Shown piece after piece: positions 12,224 to 24,359 of a stretch of 64,000 bases of DNA. The DNA is taken from the NCBI GenBank assembly GCA_019426215.1, contig CM033403.1, positions 1,431,001 through 1,495,000 on the forward strand, in the 5' to 3' direction. Below the pieces are notes generated by a model. The model worked only from the letters and a program-made list of their open reading frames with translations, was not told where the DNA came from and made no database searches. How positions within the stretch are numbered: position 1 is the stretch's first letter; every line of letters begins with the position of its first letter. Source of the stretch: Buddleja alternifolia. Lineage: Eukaryota; Streptophyta; Magnoliopsida; Lamiales; Scrophulariaceae. Made by a program: the position numbers and the translations under genes.

Positions 12224-12491
12224 TTATCTTATTTTCTTATTTAAGAATAACAAATTAAACACCTTTAATTTAGTTCCTCTTCCAATGCCCTGGTTTACCG
12301 CAGTGGAAACACTCACTTTATCTTTATCGGCTTTAACTTTCTTGACGACACCTTTAGCTTTTAGCATCTTGTTCTTTTGAGAACTCTTTTGTTTACCTTT
12401 CTTTGGCTTCTTTGCCTTAGAATGGTGCAAAACTCACAAGTAGGACTGGCTTATCCTTCTTGATGATGGCTTCTGCAGTCCTTAACATGCT
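12224..12491 (-). pseudogene. Copia A gag C-terminal basic region and zinc knuckle
   Basis: After the gag frame stops, the minus strand continues with a Lys-rich stretch (KKPKKGKQKSSQKNK). In another frame (12270-12311) it reads CFHCGKPGHWKRN followed directly by a stop. This is a CCHC nucleocapsid zinc knuckle whose final Cys codon is missing. Two frames are needed to read the region, and a stop at 12489-12491 separates it from the main gag ORF. In Copia elements the zinc knuckle binds genomic RNA. Confidence 0.75.
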
Positions 12492-13052
12492 TTACAAGTC
12501 AGGCAAGGTCGCCTCCAGACTGTTCATGTTAAAGTTGACCACAAATTGGTCGAATGAGCTAGGCAAGGATTGAAGTACTAAGTCCATTGAGAGTTCATTG
12601 TCTAAGAAAATGTCAAGACTTGCGAGCTTCTCAATGAGCCCAATCATCTTAAGCACATGTTCTTGGACATTTGACCCCTCAGTCACACGAGCTCTGAAAA
12701 GCTCTTTAGACACTAAGTACCTTTCCCTCCTAGACTTTTCACCATACAACTCTTGCAAGTGTTTGAAAATATCAGCAGCACTTGCCATATTTTCGTGTTG
12801 CTTTTGCAACCCATTCGACATTGATGCAAGCATCGTGCACCTTGCTTGGAGGTCATCATTTAACCATCTCTTATGGGTTTCGATTTCCTCCTCCTCAGCA
12901 TCCTCGGGTAGAGTCGAGAGGGGTGCATCAGTCAAGACAAAGGCTCTATTCTCAGAGTTGAGCACTATCTTAAGGTTTCTAAGCCAATCAGAATAGTTGG
13001 GTCCATTGAGTTTGTTTGTGTCAAGAATTGTGGAAAGCGGGTTCTTAGCCAT
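12492..13052 (-). CDS. Copia A gag (capsid) ORF
   Basis: A 186-residue minus-strand ORF beginning MAKNPLSTIL. It has the Copia-type gag pattern: LNGPNYSDWLRN near the start, a middle with FKHLQELYGE and RERYLVSKEL, and VQEHVLKMIGLIEKLAS then LVLQSLPSSFDQF toward the end (the UBN2/retrotrans_gag fold). Gag forms the virus-like particle. It is open over the capsid region but ends early at a stop before the basic and zinc-knuckle region, so it is shorter than a full Copia gag. The second copy of the array lacks gag entirely. Confidence 0.85.
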   Translation of the reverse strand: MAKNPLSTILDTNKLNGPNYSDWLRNLKIVLNSENRAFVLTDAPLSTLPEDAEEEEIETHKRWLNDDLQARCTMLASMSNGLQKQHENMASAADIFKHLQELYGEKSRRERYLVSKELFRARVTEGSNVQEHVLKMIGLIEKLASLDIFLDNELSMDLVLQSLPSSFDQFVVNFNMNSLEATLPDL

Positions 13053-14834
13053 CTTAGATATCTAGTTATCTACAAATTAAAGCGAAACGGAGATTAAGAA
13101 GATGTTTAATATATTATGTGTAGATATGATTTAAAGGTCTTTTAATCATAAATTACCTCCCACTATTTAATTCAAATTCAATAACCCTCATTAAAGAATT
13201 CGAGAAAACCAATTTTTCCTAGTGAGTTTGAAGTCCAATTTAATTATTACATACCCCAATTTTATGGACACATACATAATAATTAAATAGGTAGACAACA
13301 CTTGCCAATTACATCTCTATGTAACCCTCAATTATTTTACCTCATGTTTCACATGGACCTCAATTTTATGCACCCCCATGTTACTCCTATGTTAAGTTAG
13401 ACCCATCAAACCTACATGTAAATAACCCACCCAAAAAGTTCCACTTGCAATGGTCAACTTAGAGGATAAATTACCCATGTGCGTCTCTATGCTTAATAAT
13501 AATCACGGCTTTCTCATTATAGAAAGTCCCACTTGCAATGGTCGACTAATCTATATAAGTAGCACCGACATGCTATTACTTTTGATGGTAGGCATGGAAT
13601 ATTAAACCCCGTTTAATTTTATCCCATATTAACTTAAAATTAAAATCATTAAGATTTTATAAACTTATCAAATAAGTAAGGGATTTTAGTATATTATGAA
13701 AAGGTCTCATCGCTTCGATTATCTTATCTAAGTCTCTATCCTAAACATGCCCAACCACACATGAAAGGAAATAAACCATATCATAAGCATAATCTTAAAA
13801 ACAGGTATCTTATACAAACATGCATCTTATACATAGACTCATGCATCTCATACATAAATCATGCATCTCATACATAAAACATGCATCACATAATAAAATC
13901 ATGCGTCTCACACATAAAATATAACATAGATATTTTGAGCCATATCCAAATCGATCCTATCTAGAGCCATCAAGAATCGAATACCGGCAGACGAATAAAT
14001 AAATAACGGAAAATAAACATACTTGTACAATCCTAATGGCCTCAAAATTTCATCATGCATATCAACTCATGAAAGCATATGTAAATTCTTACCAAATATT
14101 CCTCATAAATTAAATCAATTCGGGGTTTCTCAATAAAACTTAATTTTTCCAAAAATAAACAATTTAAAACTCTTTCTAAATAAAAATTTAAAAAAATAAT
14201 TATATTAAGGAAAAAATCATTATTTGAAACGGGTCGGCGACCCGCTACCCGACTATTGGGTCGGGTCGGGTCGGGTCACCCCATTTCATTGTCACATGGT
14301 TGTTCGAAACAGCTGTTGCTCATCCATATACTTTCACACGTATATTAATTTCATCAATTACTCATAATCACAAATTGGAATTCAAATCATTTGAATACAA
14401 ATTCCACCGCCTACCGAATTCAACTTCTAGTTGGATGTTATGCATGCAAATTCAAATTGCATGAAAAATAAAACAATCTGCAAGTTTAACTAACAATTGG
14501 GATTCTCAATCCCATTCATGTGCAACATCCAACACCTGCATGCGGCCTACACATAATGTACATGTGCCATCTAATTGTGTTTCAATGGCTAGGCGGAACA
14601 TCGGCGCTTCGGCCCGATTCGATTTCCATATAATCCGATTTCTATGTAATCTCATTACACAAAATAATTTTCAGATTTAAACAACTTTTAAAAAACTGAA
14701 AATAATAGTTTTTATGAAAATCTCCAAATCAATAAATTTTACGAATTTAATAATTTTGAACGTACATCACATGTAACGATTGAAATTAAACGGACCATGC
14801 AAAAAGATGCGCGAGCCTTAGGCTCTAATACCAC
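13053..14834 (-). mobile_element. Copia A long untranslated leader with primer-binding site
   Basis: There are 1.78 kb between gag and the 5' LTR (minus orientation) with no convincing ORF. The primer-binding site is next to the LTR at about 14822-14834: the minus strand reads GTGGTATTAGAGCC, close to the TGGTATCAGAGC complement of initiator tRNA-Met used by Copia elements. The leader contains a short tandem array with unit 'catgcatctcatacataaa' (about 13795-13925) and a GC-rich 'gggtc' run at 14225-14280. Host-like unique sequence is not evident. Confidence 0.75.
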
Positions 14835-16972
14835 TATTGGGAAATATACATATAGCCCGACTAAGCACAGCGGAAAATTAAAATTTTAGTTTCTAGGATT
14901 TAAACATGCGAGTTTGGTAATCCTACGGGCTAATCACGTATCATAGGCTTGTGCATCTCTACACTAATTATTTAAAACTTAAATAAACAAGATCTTACCG
15001 TATTCGATTTTTCGCAAAAATCGAAGAGTTTCTTCTTCCTTAACGTAAGCTCCCTACCCTAGCTTGCTCCTCGTTCCTTGAATCAACTCCTTCGTTTTTC
15101 CCGTTGATGAAGATTTCGAATTCCTCCACCAAAACACCTTTGATCGGATTCTTGATTTATTTCAGAGACCCAAATGTTTCTCCTCTAAAGTTGATCCACA
15201 CCCCGGATACCCACTCGTCTATAATCTTTAGCTAGGTTGATCTATAAACGTTTATTTTAACTCTAAGGAATAGTGTATGGGATTAAGGTGAAAGCAAAAA
15301 TTTACTTCTCTAAGTAATTTGGAAGAATTCTTGAATTCAAGATCTTGATGAATAATCAAGAACTCAAGAACACAATATGAAGGAGAGAGAAGATCGATTT
15401 TCTATGCAAGAGGAACGAAAATTTTTGGCTTCAAAAGTTATCATCCAATTTTCATACTATACTAGTCCTATTTATAGAACTAGGTTTTTACAATTCTTTC
15501 TCATGTAGAACTCTTCTACATTAAATCTTTTCCATGTAGGAATAGAAGACTAATTAATTCTCAAATAGAACTTTTCTATTTTAATTAGTTTTCTTTCTCT
15601 CTAAGAAATCTTATTTCCTTCTAGAAGAAAATTAATTAAACTCTTTAATTATTTTCCTGCACAAAAATTTCGGCCAAGACTTAATAAAATAGTCTTTTAA
15701 TAATTAATCCACCATACTAGATTAATTAAAAATCACTTCCAATTAATTAAATACTTTCTAAACTTAAGCTTAATTAAATTGATCCTATCAACTAAATTAA
15801 TTTATCCATCGAACACTTGAATAAATAAAAGTCTTAATTAATTAATCTAATTAATTAATATATTATCTCAACTACTTTGAATTAAATTTCCTTAGATAAG
15901 AAATGGATTTGTCCCAGTATTGTGTGTGACCATTTAGTCACCAACATACTAGTAATGGGTTCATGTCTCGATTAATTAAACACTTTTAATTAACCATCTT
16001 ATTATTTAATCTCCATTAAATATAAGATACTCATAAATCAAAGAAAAGTTTCTAGCTACTTATCTTGAAGACCTAGATGTAGGCGATTCAAAGTGCACCT
16101 TTCCAATCGCGCATTCCATGCAAGTGAGATTCTTCCATCAACTAATTTCTCAAATGAATTAAGGATCGAGGAATAATATTGGTCGGGATCCTTGTAAATT
16201 CAATCTTAATAATTCAAGTGTGTTTGACTAGTGATTAATTAATTCAAGAAACTCATTTCTTAATTCATTACTTACTTGCCTTGGCCAAGGACTAACTCAG
16301 TCTAACCACTTTGAATATTATAGGAAATTCACTTATTCATCTAGACAAGTGATGGATCCTTTGTTGTCAACACCAACATCCATATACGAGTCACTACACC
16401 CAATCACCAGTCCATATGTGTCCTTGTAAAAGAACTGGCACAGGAGTCAAAGTGTAGTGAGTCAATATACAAGATTACTGTAATGACTCAAGTCAAAGAA
16501 TTAATCTTGCACTATCGTGATTAAGAAACTCCTAATTTGACATATATAGAAATAATTCCAATTTAGGAAATTTCAGTCCGGGTAATTAGTGAACTTGTTC
16601 TCAGCAAGCACCCGCGTATGTGCATTTGTGTCAACTACACTAATGTCTATAAAACGAGACATTCTCTAATTAAGAGTGTGCATCATAGGCGCAAGTCTAT
16701 CCGAATTATCAATGTCCCATCTTGATAATTCTATGACTTGGACAATATTTAGAAATCACAGCCTTAGAGACTTGTTTTATGATATCCATCCAATGAGATA
16801 TCAAACCCCATAGTTATGTGTGAATTCTAGGGACTTCATCATACAGTTATAACAATATAAACATAAGATGAAGAAATTCCTTTTATTAATTTAATGTAAA
16901 ACAAAATAGTTTATTACAAGAATAGATAAAGAAAGCCTATCTAGGATTGGCTTGCTGGGCACTATTCTAACA
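14835..16972 (-). mobile_element. Copia A second LTR, shared by the two internal copies
   Basis: A 2138-bp LTR nearly identical to 7435-9568. On the minus strand it runs TGTTAG...CCCAATA; the final CA has become TA. On the minus strand it is the 3' LTR of the truncated copy upstream (19664-16973) and the 5' LTR of copy 1. No separate LTR bounds the array at 19664. Confidence 0.88.
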
Positions 16973-19664
16973 ATCTTCCACTTGCACTAGAGCCAATCTC
17001 CTTGGTATTTAAGACCCATCTTCCCAAGATGTCCTTCTAATACGTTGCGAGACAAGGGCTTAGTTAGTGGATCCGTTATTTTCTTCGTTGTGTCGACTCT
17101 TTCCACGCGTACGTCGCCTATACCAACAATCTCTCAGATCAGATGGTATCGCCTCTCTATGTGTTTGGATCTTTGATGAGACCTCGACTCCTTTGCTTGA
17201 GCAATGGCGCCATTATTGTCACAGTACAAAGGTACTGGATCGACAATGCTAGGGACTGCACCCAACCCTTGGATGAAGTTCCTAATCCAAACAACTTCCT
17301 TTACTGCATCAGATGCAACTATATTTTCAGCCTCGGTTGTGGAATCTGTAGTAGTTTTCTAATTGGAACTCTTCCAACTTACTGATGCACTATTGAGGGT
17401 GAATACAAACCCTGACATTGATTTCAAATCCTTCACCTCAGATTGGAAACTAGAGTCAGTGAACCCTTCTAGTTTCAATTCTCCACCGCAGTATATCAAA
17501 AACAAATCCTTAGTCTTTCTCAAGTACTTGAGAATTGTTTTCACTGCTACCCAATGCAACTCACCTGGGTCGGACTAAAAACGACTCACTACACTTAATG
17601 CATGAGCCACATCAGGCCTAGTACATAACATTGCATACATAATACTTCCTACGGCAGAAGCATATGGTACGCGAGTCATCGTATCTCGTTCCTGGGATAT
17701 CGAAGGACACATGGATCGAGAGTACCGGATCCCATGACTCACATGCTAGAATCCTTTCTTTGATCCCTCCATACTAAACCTTCTTAGCATTTTGTCTATG
17801 TACATTGACTGGGACAATCATATCCTTTTTCTTGATCTATCTCTATAGATTTTGATTCCTAAGATGTAGGATGCATCTCCTAAGTCTTTCATGGAGAATT
17901 TGGTGTATAACCATACGTTAGTCGATTGCATCATTCCTACATCATTCCCAATGAGTAGAATATCATCAACATAAAGTACCAAAAATGTCACTGCACTCCC
18001 ACTGACTTTCTTGTACACACATGGTTCATCTTCGTTTTTAATAAAACCATACATCATTGTAGTTTCATCAAAACAGATGTTCCAACTACGGGATGCTTGC
18101 TTTAGTCCATAAATGGACTTTTGGAGTTTGCAAACCTTTTGCTCACTCCCATTAGATATGAAACCTTCTGGTTGTTTCATGTAAATCTCTTCCTCTATGT
18201 TTCCATTGAGGAAGGCGGTTTTCACATCCATTTGCCATATTTCATAATCATAATGAGCAGATATTGCAAGCAAAATCCTAATGGATTTAAGCATGGCTAC
18301 TGGAGAAAAAGTTTCTTCATAGTCGATACCCTCTCTTTGAGTGTAACCTTTTGCCACTAGCCTAGCTTTATAGGTCACTACCTCTCCATTTGCTCCAAGC
18401 TTTCGCTTATAGATCCACTTACAACCAATAGGTACTATACCCTCTGGTGGATCTACCAAGGTCCATATCTTGTTGGAGTACATGGAGTCCATTTCAGATT
18501 CCATGGCACTTTGCCACTTCCCCGAATCAATATCACATATTGCGTCATTGTAGCTTCTTGGATCTTCATCCGCTTGAAGCTCCTCCTTGTTACTTTCTAG
18601 TAATAGACCATACCTCTGAGGTGGCCCTCGGATCCTTTCGGATCTTCTCGGAGTTTGTCTGTTAGATATTTCAGTGTTTTCTTGTGTTTGTGTTTCCAAC
18701 GTTTGTGAGATAATTTGTGGTTCTTGAACTTCTTCAAGTTCTATGATCTCGCCCTTTTTATCTAATAGAAACTCCTTCTCTAAGAAGTTGGCATTCCTTG
18801 AAACAAGCACTTTTTGTTCCGATAGATGATAGAACTAGTACCCCGCAGTTTCTTTAGGGTACCCCACAAATTTACATAAGCTAGACTTAGACTCTAACTT
18901 ATCTCCCACTCGCCTTTTGACATAGGTAGAACAACCCCATACTCAAAGATGTTTGTATGAGGCCGGTTTACCACGCCACAACTTATAAGACGTTTTAGTC
19001 ACAGATTTGGAAGGCAATCTATTTAATAGATAAGCCGCAGTTTCTAAGGCATAACCCCAGAAAAATGGAGGAATCTCAGTGAAACTCATCATGCAAGGGA
19101 CCATATCCAATAAAGTCCTATTCCTTCGCTCAGACACCCCATTCATTTGTGGTGTTCCAGGCGGAGCTCACTGAGAGAAAATCTCATTCTCTTTAAGATA
19201 ACCAAAGAATTCGTCACTTAAGTATTCCCCTCCACGATCGGATCGAAGAGTCTTAATACTATGACTTAGTTGTTTTTCTACTTCATTCCTAAACTCTTTG
19301 AACTTTTCAAAAGCTTCAGATTTGTGTTTCATAAGGTACACATATCCGTACCGTGAATAATCATCGGTAAAAGTAATGATGTAAGTACACCTTCCTTTAG
19401 TACTTATACTAAAAGGATCACAAACATCCGAGTGGGTCAAATCCAAATGATAAGTGGCACGTTCCACTTGTCCTACAAATGGTGACTTGGTCATTTTTCC
19501 TTTAAGACAAGATTCACAAGTAGGCATGGTTTCCTCTTTCTTAAGGTCGAGTACACCTTCCTTTGCCAATTTGTGCATTCTTTCTTTGAAAATATGTCCT
19601 AGTTTAGCATGCCACATTAGTGTACTATTTAAGTTATCTTGTTTTCTTATTTAAGAATAACAAA
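16973..19664 (-). pseudogene. Copia A copy 2: truncated pol (integrase, RT, RNase H)
   Basis: A second, 5'-truncated internal region, very similar to 9569-12254. Its pieces on the minus strand are the GAG-pre-integrase/integrase N-part (19168-19617, MWHAKLGHIF), integrase C-part (18943-19146), RT (17818-18810, with [10 protein letters not shown] intact and [13 protein letters not shown]) and an RNase H fragment (17359-17559, FTDSSFQSEV). Stops and frameshifts separate them. Similarity to copy 1 ends at 'aataacaaa' (19664, equivalent to 12254), so gag, leader and 5' LTR are absent. RT is better preserved than in copy 1, while RNase H is worse. Confidence 0.88.
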
Positions 19665-20174
19665 AAAGATTAGGATGTTGGCCGCAAAATTAATTCATCG
19701 CTCCTCATAGAATTATACACAATTTTTTGTGCCTCAAATTTAAAAAGCAGATGGAGTTTGGGAACTACGGCATCTGTTGACATCTTTTATTTTGATAGCT
19801 TGTAAAAGTATTCTTTCGTGTGTTTTGCAAATGAGTATTTCTTATTTTGAAGTAAATGTAAATATATTATTGACAATGACACGTATAATTTTAAGATTAT
19901 TAATTTTGGTGGAATATGTAAGTGTTTGAATTATGTGCAATATAAGTGGATGTTTACTTTTATATCGATTTAAAATGTGTGATGTTTTGCAATATAAAAT
20001 ATCATCCTTTAATTTTGGAAGAGTTTCTCCCAGTTTTGAACACTGCACATATAATACCTCATACATATGTTTGAATATATTCAAGTAATACGTTATGATT
20101 AAAGAGTTTATGCACAATAATACGTTACGAAAAAAGAGTTTGTGCGAGCGAGTAACGCGTGCACGGGTTGCTAG
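19665..20174 (+). mobile_element. Helitron 3' terminal region
   Basis: AT-rich DNA with no supported gene, following the Copia array. It ends with a palindrome at 20154-20169 (AACGCGTGCACGGGTT, one mismatch) followed by GCTAG and then T. A short palindrome just before CTRR, inserted ahead of a T, is the standard Helitron 3' terminus. Orientation matches the Rep-helicase ORF at 1972-7434, so I treat it as the 3' end of the same element. The helicase C-terminus expected in between is missing, implying a deletion. Confidence 0.7.
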
Positions 20175-21092
20175 TATATATATAATACGCGATAGGCATA
20201 GGCATGTATGTGTATGACTTTGGTGGAGGACTTTATCTTGCTCACCAAGTCTATGTATATATATGTATATTTAATATATATCTTATTAATATATTTGGTA
20301 GGATCTATTCTAATTAGTTAGGTAACTAATTGATATGGAAAGATCTTATAAATATATATTAGGATAAATATTGGAGATATAAAAAGATCTTATTTGATAA
20401 GATATGATATATTTGATATGATATCAAATATATGGAAATATCTAATTAGTTGGAAAGTATCCAATTGATTAAGGAAGAGAAATAAGATGGAAGAAGACTA
20501 AGAATAATATATATATATATAGAATATATATATACACGCGTATTAAGGAGTGTATATGTGTGTGTGTGTGTGAGTTTCCATATTTGTGGACTCTCACCCT
20601 ATATATACAAGTATTGATATTTTATTCAAATGTTAATTTTTATTCATTCTACACAATTTTGATCGTGGAAAAATTCTCTCCATCTTTTCCCCTCCATCTC
20701 TTTCACATCTATTTATTCCAACTCATGTGTTGAGTATGATGAACACCAAAAATATTCCTACTCCTTTTCTCACAAGCCAAAATTCAATATTCTCCTTGAT
20801 AGCACTGGTGAAGATAATCGAGGGTACGAGCTAAGGTGTGGATAAACTTAGAGGCGCAATACTTGGGGCGCTAGGGCAAATCCATTCTGAGAGGTGTAGC
20901 AGGGAGTTGCTTAAAAAGACATTGCTGCTTTAAGGTCTTCAAAAGGTAAACACAAGAAAACTTATTTTTAGGATAGTTTTGAATCCGATAATACCATATT
21001 TACCTAGCCCTAATTTCGGGGCTGCCGCTTTATTTTCAAATCTATACCTTCCGCTTCACCAGCGTCCCCGTGGGTTTATACCAAGATCCCAA
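20175..21092 (+). mobile_element. LTR-like segment of unknown element
   Basis: No gene here. It contains AT and TG microsatellites (about 20508-20535 and 20557-20575), a TATA-like 'cctatatatac' near 20599, and a 3' end 'ccaagatcccaaca' at 21092 that looks like an LTR terminus. The left boundary is unclear, roughly 20200-20500. The next base starts a Copia pol fragment with no primer-binding site between them. It is therefore either a solo LTR inside that element or an LTR left next to an internally deleted element. Confidence 0.4.
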
Positions 21093-22999
21093 CAAAAAAG
21101 ATTAAAGTGGAGAAATTGGAGACAAGATCCCTGATGGGACGTTTCATTGGTTATCCTGAAGATTCCATGGGATTTTTCTTTTACCTACATGATGATCAAA
21201 GGATCATTGTGGCCCTACAAGCCCACTTCCTTAAGGATGAGTCCATCATGGAAAGGGGCAAAGGTAGAAAGATTGTTCTAGAAGAACAAATGAGACATCT
21301 GTCCAAGAACCAAGGCCTAACCAAACAGTAGCACAACCACCACATAGATCTGGTAGAATACCACATGAACCTGAGAGGTATGGGTATCTACTGCAGAGGG
21401 AGATAGAGCTTCACACTGTAGTACAAGAAAGTCACGAAGATGATCCTTGTACCTATGATCAAGCGATGGTGGATGTCGACGCTTCAAGATGGAGAGAACA
21501 ATGGAAACAGAGATGGATTCTATGTAACCGAACCAAGTCTGGACTTTGGTAGATCATCCTGAAGGTATCAAACCTATCGGATGTAAATGGGTCTACAAAA
21601 GAAAGATAGGTAGTAATGGTAAGGTTGACACCTTTAAAGCCAGCCTCGTAGTAAAAGGCTATAGTCAGAGAGAATGAATTGACTATCAAGAGACTTTTTC
21701 GCCCGTGGCCATGATAAAGTCCATCCGAATACTGTTATCCATAGCTGCATACTTAGATTATGAGATATGACAGATGGATGTCAAAACTGCTTTCCTAAAT
21801 AGATTCCTAGAAGAGGATATCTATATGGAATAGCCAAAAGGTATTGTGTCTGAGACTGATATCCATAAAGTATGTAAACTTGAGAGGTCCATATACGGTC
21901 TCAAGCAAGCATCTAGAAGCTGGAGTCTTCGTTTTGATGAAGTAGTAAAGGGATATAGCTTCATCAAGAATGAAGATGAACCTTGTGTCTACGAGAAGAC
22001 TAGTGGGATCAAGATCTCGTTCTTAGTACTACATGGAGATGACATTCTACTTATAGGAAATGACGTGGGAATGCTCACTACTATCAAGAAATGGTTTTCG
22101 AGTACGTTTTCCATGAAAGACTTGGGAGAAGCAACGTACATTCTAGGAATTCGTATCTATAGAGATAGAACAAATAGAATGATCAGTCTTTCCCAAACCC
22201 TTTACTTAGAAAAGGTCCTAAAGAGATTTAGGATGGATAACTCTAACAAAGAATTCCTTCCCATGAGGAATGAAGTACACTTTTCTAAATCTATGTGTCC
22301 TCAAAATGAGGAAGATAGAAAGGAAATGAGTAATGTACCCCATGCTTTTGCAGTAGGTAGCCTGATGTATGAAATGTTGTTTACTAGACCTGACATAGCT
22401 TATGCTGTAAGCGTGGTGAGTCGATTTCACGCAAATCCGGGAAAATAAAATTGGGTAGATGTTAAGAATATCCTAAAGTATCTTAAAAGAACTAAAGATA
22501 TGATTCTCATCTATGGAGGTAGAGATCTGAAGATGGAAAGTTACACTGATTTAGACTTTCAGTCTGATGTAGATAACCGAAAATCAACTTCAGGGTTTGT
22601 TTTCACGCTTAATGGTGGAGCGGTGTCTTGGAAAAGTTCCAAGTAAAGCACAACTGCTGATTCCACCAATGAAACAAAATATGTGGCAGCCAAAGAAGCT
22701 GTTTGGATTAGAAAGTTTCTAGGAGGACTTGAAGTGGTCCCTAGTGCAGTAACAATGGAGTGATAGCACAAGCCAAGGAACTAAGGTCTCATAACAAGTC
22801 TAAACACATTGAGAGAAGATTTCACATCATCAGGGAGATCGTTGGTTGGCAGAGGAGAGATAATAGTGCAGAAAATAGCGTCAGCTGAGAATGTAGCTGA
22901 CCTGTTCACCAAACCACTACATCAAGCTATTCCGGACCGACACCTGGAACGGATGGGTATAAGATACCATAATGAGTGGCATTAAGTGCAAGTGGGAGA
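21093..22999 (+). pseudogene. Copia B: truncated pol (integrase tail, RT, RNase H)
   Basis: Plus-strand pol remnant. It begins in the integrase C-end (VEKLETRSLMGRFIGYPED) and passes through ERYGYL and the RT core ([36 protein letters not shown]). The best open piece is 21846-22448 ([18 protein letters not shown]...). The RT catalytic box reads LHGDDILLIG instead of [10 protein letters not shown]. RNase H follows with FQSDVDNRKSTSGFVF, AVSWKSSK and a damaged NNG motif. Many stops are present, including TAG at 21329 and several in 21480-21850. It ends with a polypurine tract (AAGTGGGAGA) at about 22990-22999. Gag, protease and most of integrase are absent. Confidence 0.88.
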
Positions 23000-23000
23000 T

Positions 23001-24359
23001 TGTTAGGATTATGCTCTTAGATGTCATAGAGAATAGAATGATAGGGCATTTTTCTTGTAATGCACTTATTTATTATTTATAATAAAAGGGATTGTTTAGT
23101 TTTCACTTAAATCTTATCTGCATCTATAAGTAGTGCAAAATACTTTGTCTATGTTTTCAGTGCAATCTCTCGACTTCCTATGTGATAGGAAGATTGACAC
23201 TAGAGAAATTAATCTTGATTACTTAAACTCGTTTGCAAGTAATATGAAGTCTTTAAGGACAATAAAGACTTAGAACACTTGTACAATCTTAGCTTTGCCA
23301 TGGCAGTGTCAGTTGAACACCATGTGATGGTGGGACCTTAATACTGTAGGCACATCAGTGGAACTGATATGCTCGAACACGACTCGCATCGATTTTGTCA
23401 CATGGGTTTTCACTCTGTGACTGTCAATGACATAACTGATTATGCGTAATAAATATGAGTGAACCTTTGACCTGAACTATCAGGCTGAAGATACATTTGT
23501 CATGTCAAGTCTGTCACTAGAGTAGTTAGATCCAATTCAATCGTTGATGGGGTCAACCTCGAAATGCGGCTTGGTGGGCAAGTGGTAGTCTTGACTGATA
23601 ACTAATATGAGATTTGTTCTCTCATATATGAATGAGAAAATATCCTATGTGATTATATATAATAGAAATCAAAGTCTTTGGCCAAAGCAAAAGAGACGAT
23701 TGTGCGAAGCACTAAATCGAATTAATTTATCTAATTAATTTGGCTATTTAATTAATTAATTTATTTATTGGATATAATGAATTATTAATTAAATATATAA
23801 TTAATTAAAACAAAAGATGAGTCAGGCCATGGTGGGGGCATCCATTTGGACGCCTCCAAGGGCTAAGTTGGGTGTCCATTTGGATGCCCAGCATGGGCTC
23901 TATTCTTTTGTTTTGGTCAATAAGTCAAGTGATATTAAAAAGGACTTTTGACCTAGATGAGAAAGAAGTTCTCATACAATTCTCCTAGAAAGAAAAGATG
24001 AAAACCTCCTCCCTCTCTCATACACTCTCTGGTCGTCGGTCAAGGTGAGAAAAAGAAGGAATTTGTCATCAAATCAATCCGTGTGATTATTTAGAGGCAA
24101 CGTATTTTTGTTGTTCGGATCAAGAATTCAAGAAAGCTTCAAAAGATTTGTGAAGATTGGATTGCACGTGTTCTTGGAGATTTGAAGCCTTCAAGTTTTC
24201 GATTTTTGAAAAAGGAATTAGTTCTCCAACCACTTTACTTCGACATGTAAGTCGTTATTCGTTGTAGCGTTTATATGATTCAAATATGCAAATCGAGAAA
24301 TTCACTTTGGGATTTAATTTTAAAACCTTCAGCTGCACAGTTTTTCACGTAACCCAACA
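23001..24359 (+). mobile_element. Copia B 3' LTR
   Basis: A 1359-bp LTR, TGTTAGGATTATG...GTAACCCAACA, directly after the polypurine tract of Copia B. It contains no ORF worth calling. No 5' partner LTR is in the window. Its 3' end differs from the LTR-like segment ending at 21092, so the two are different families. Confidence 0.8.

Noticed and set aside
12598..12996. Plus-strand ORF of 132 residues
   Set aside because: It lies exactly opposite the gag ORF and matches nothing.
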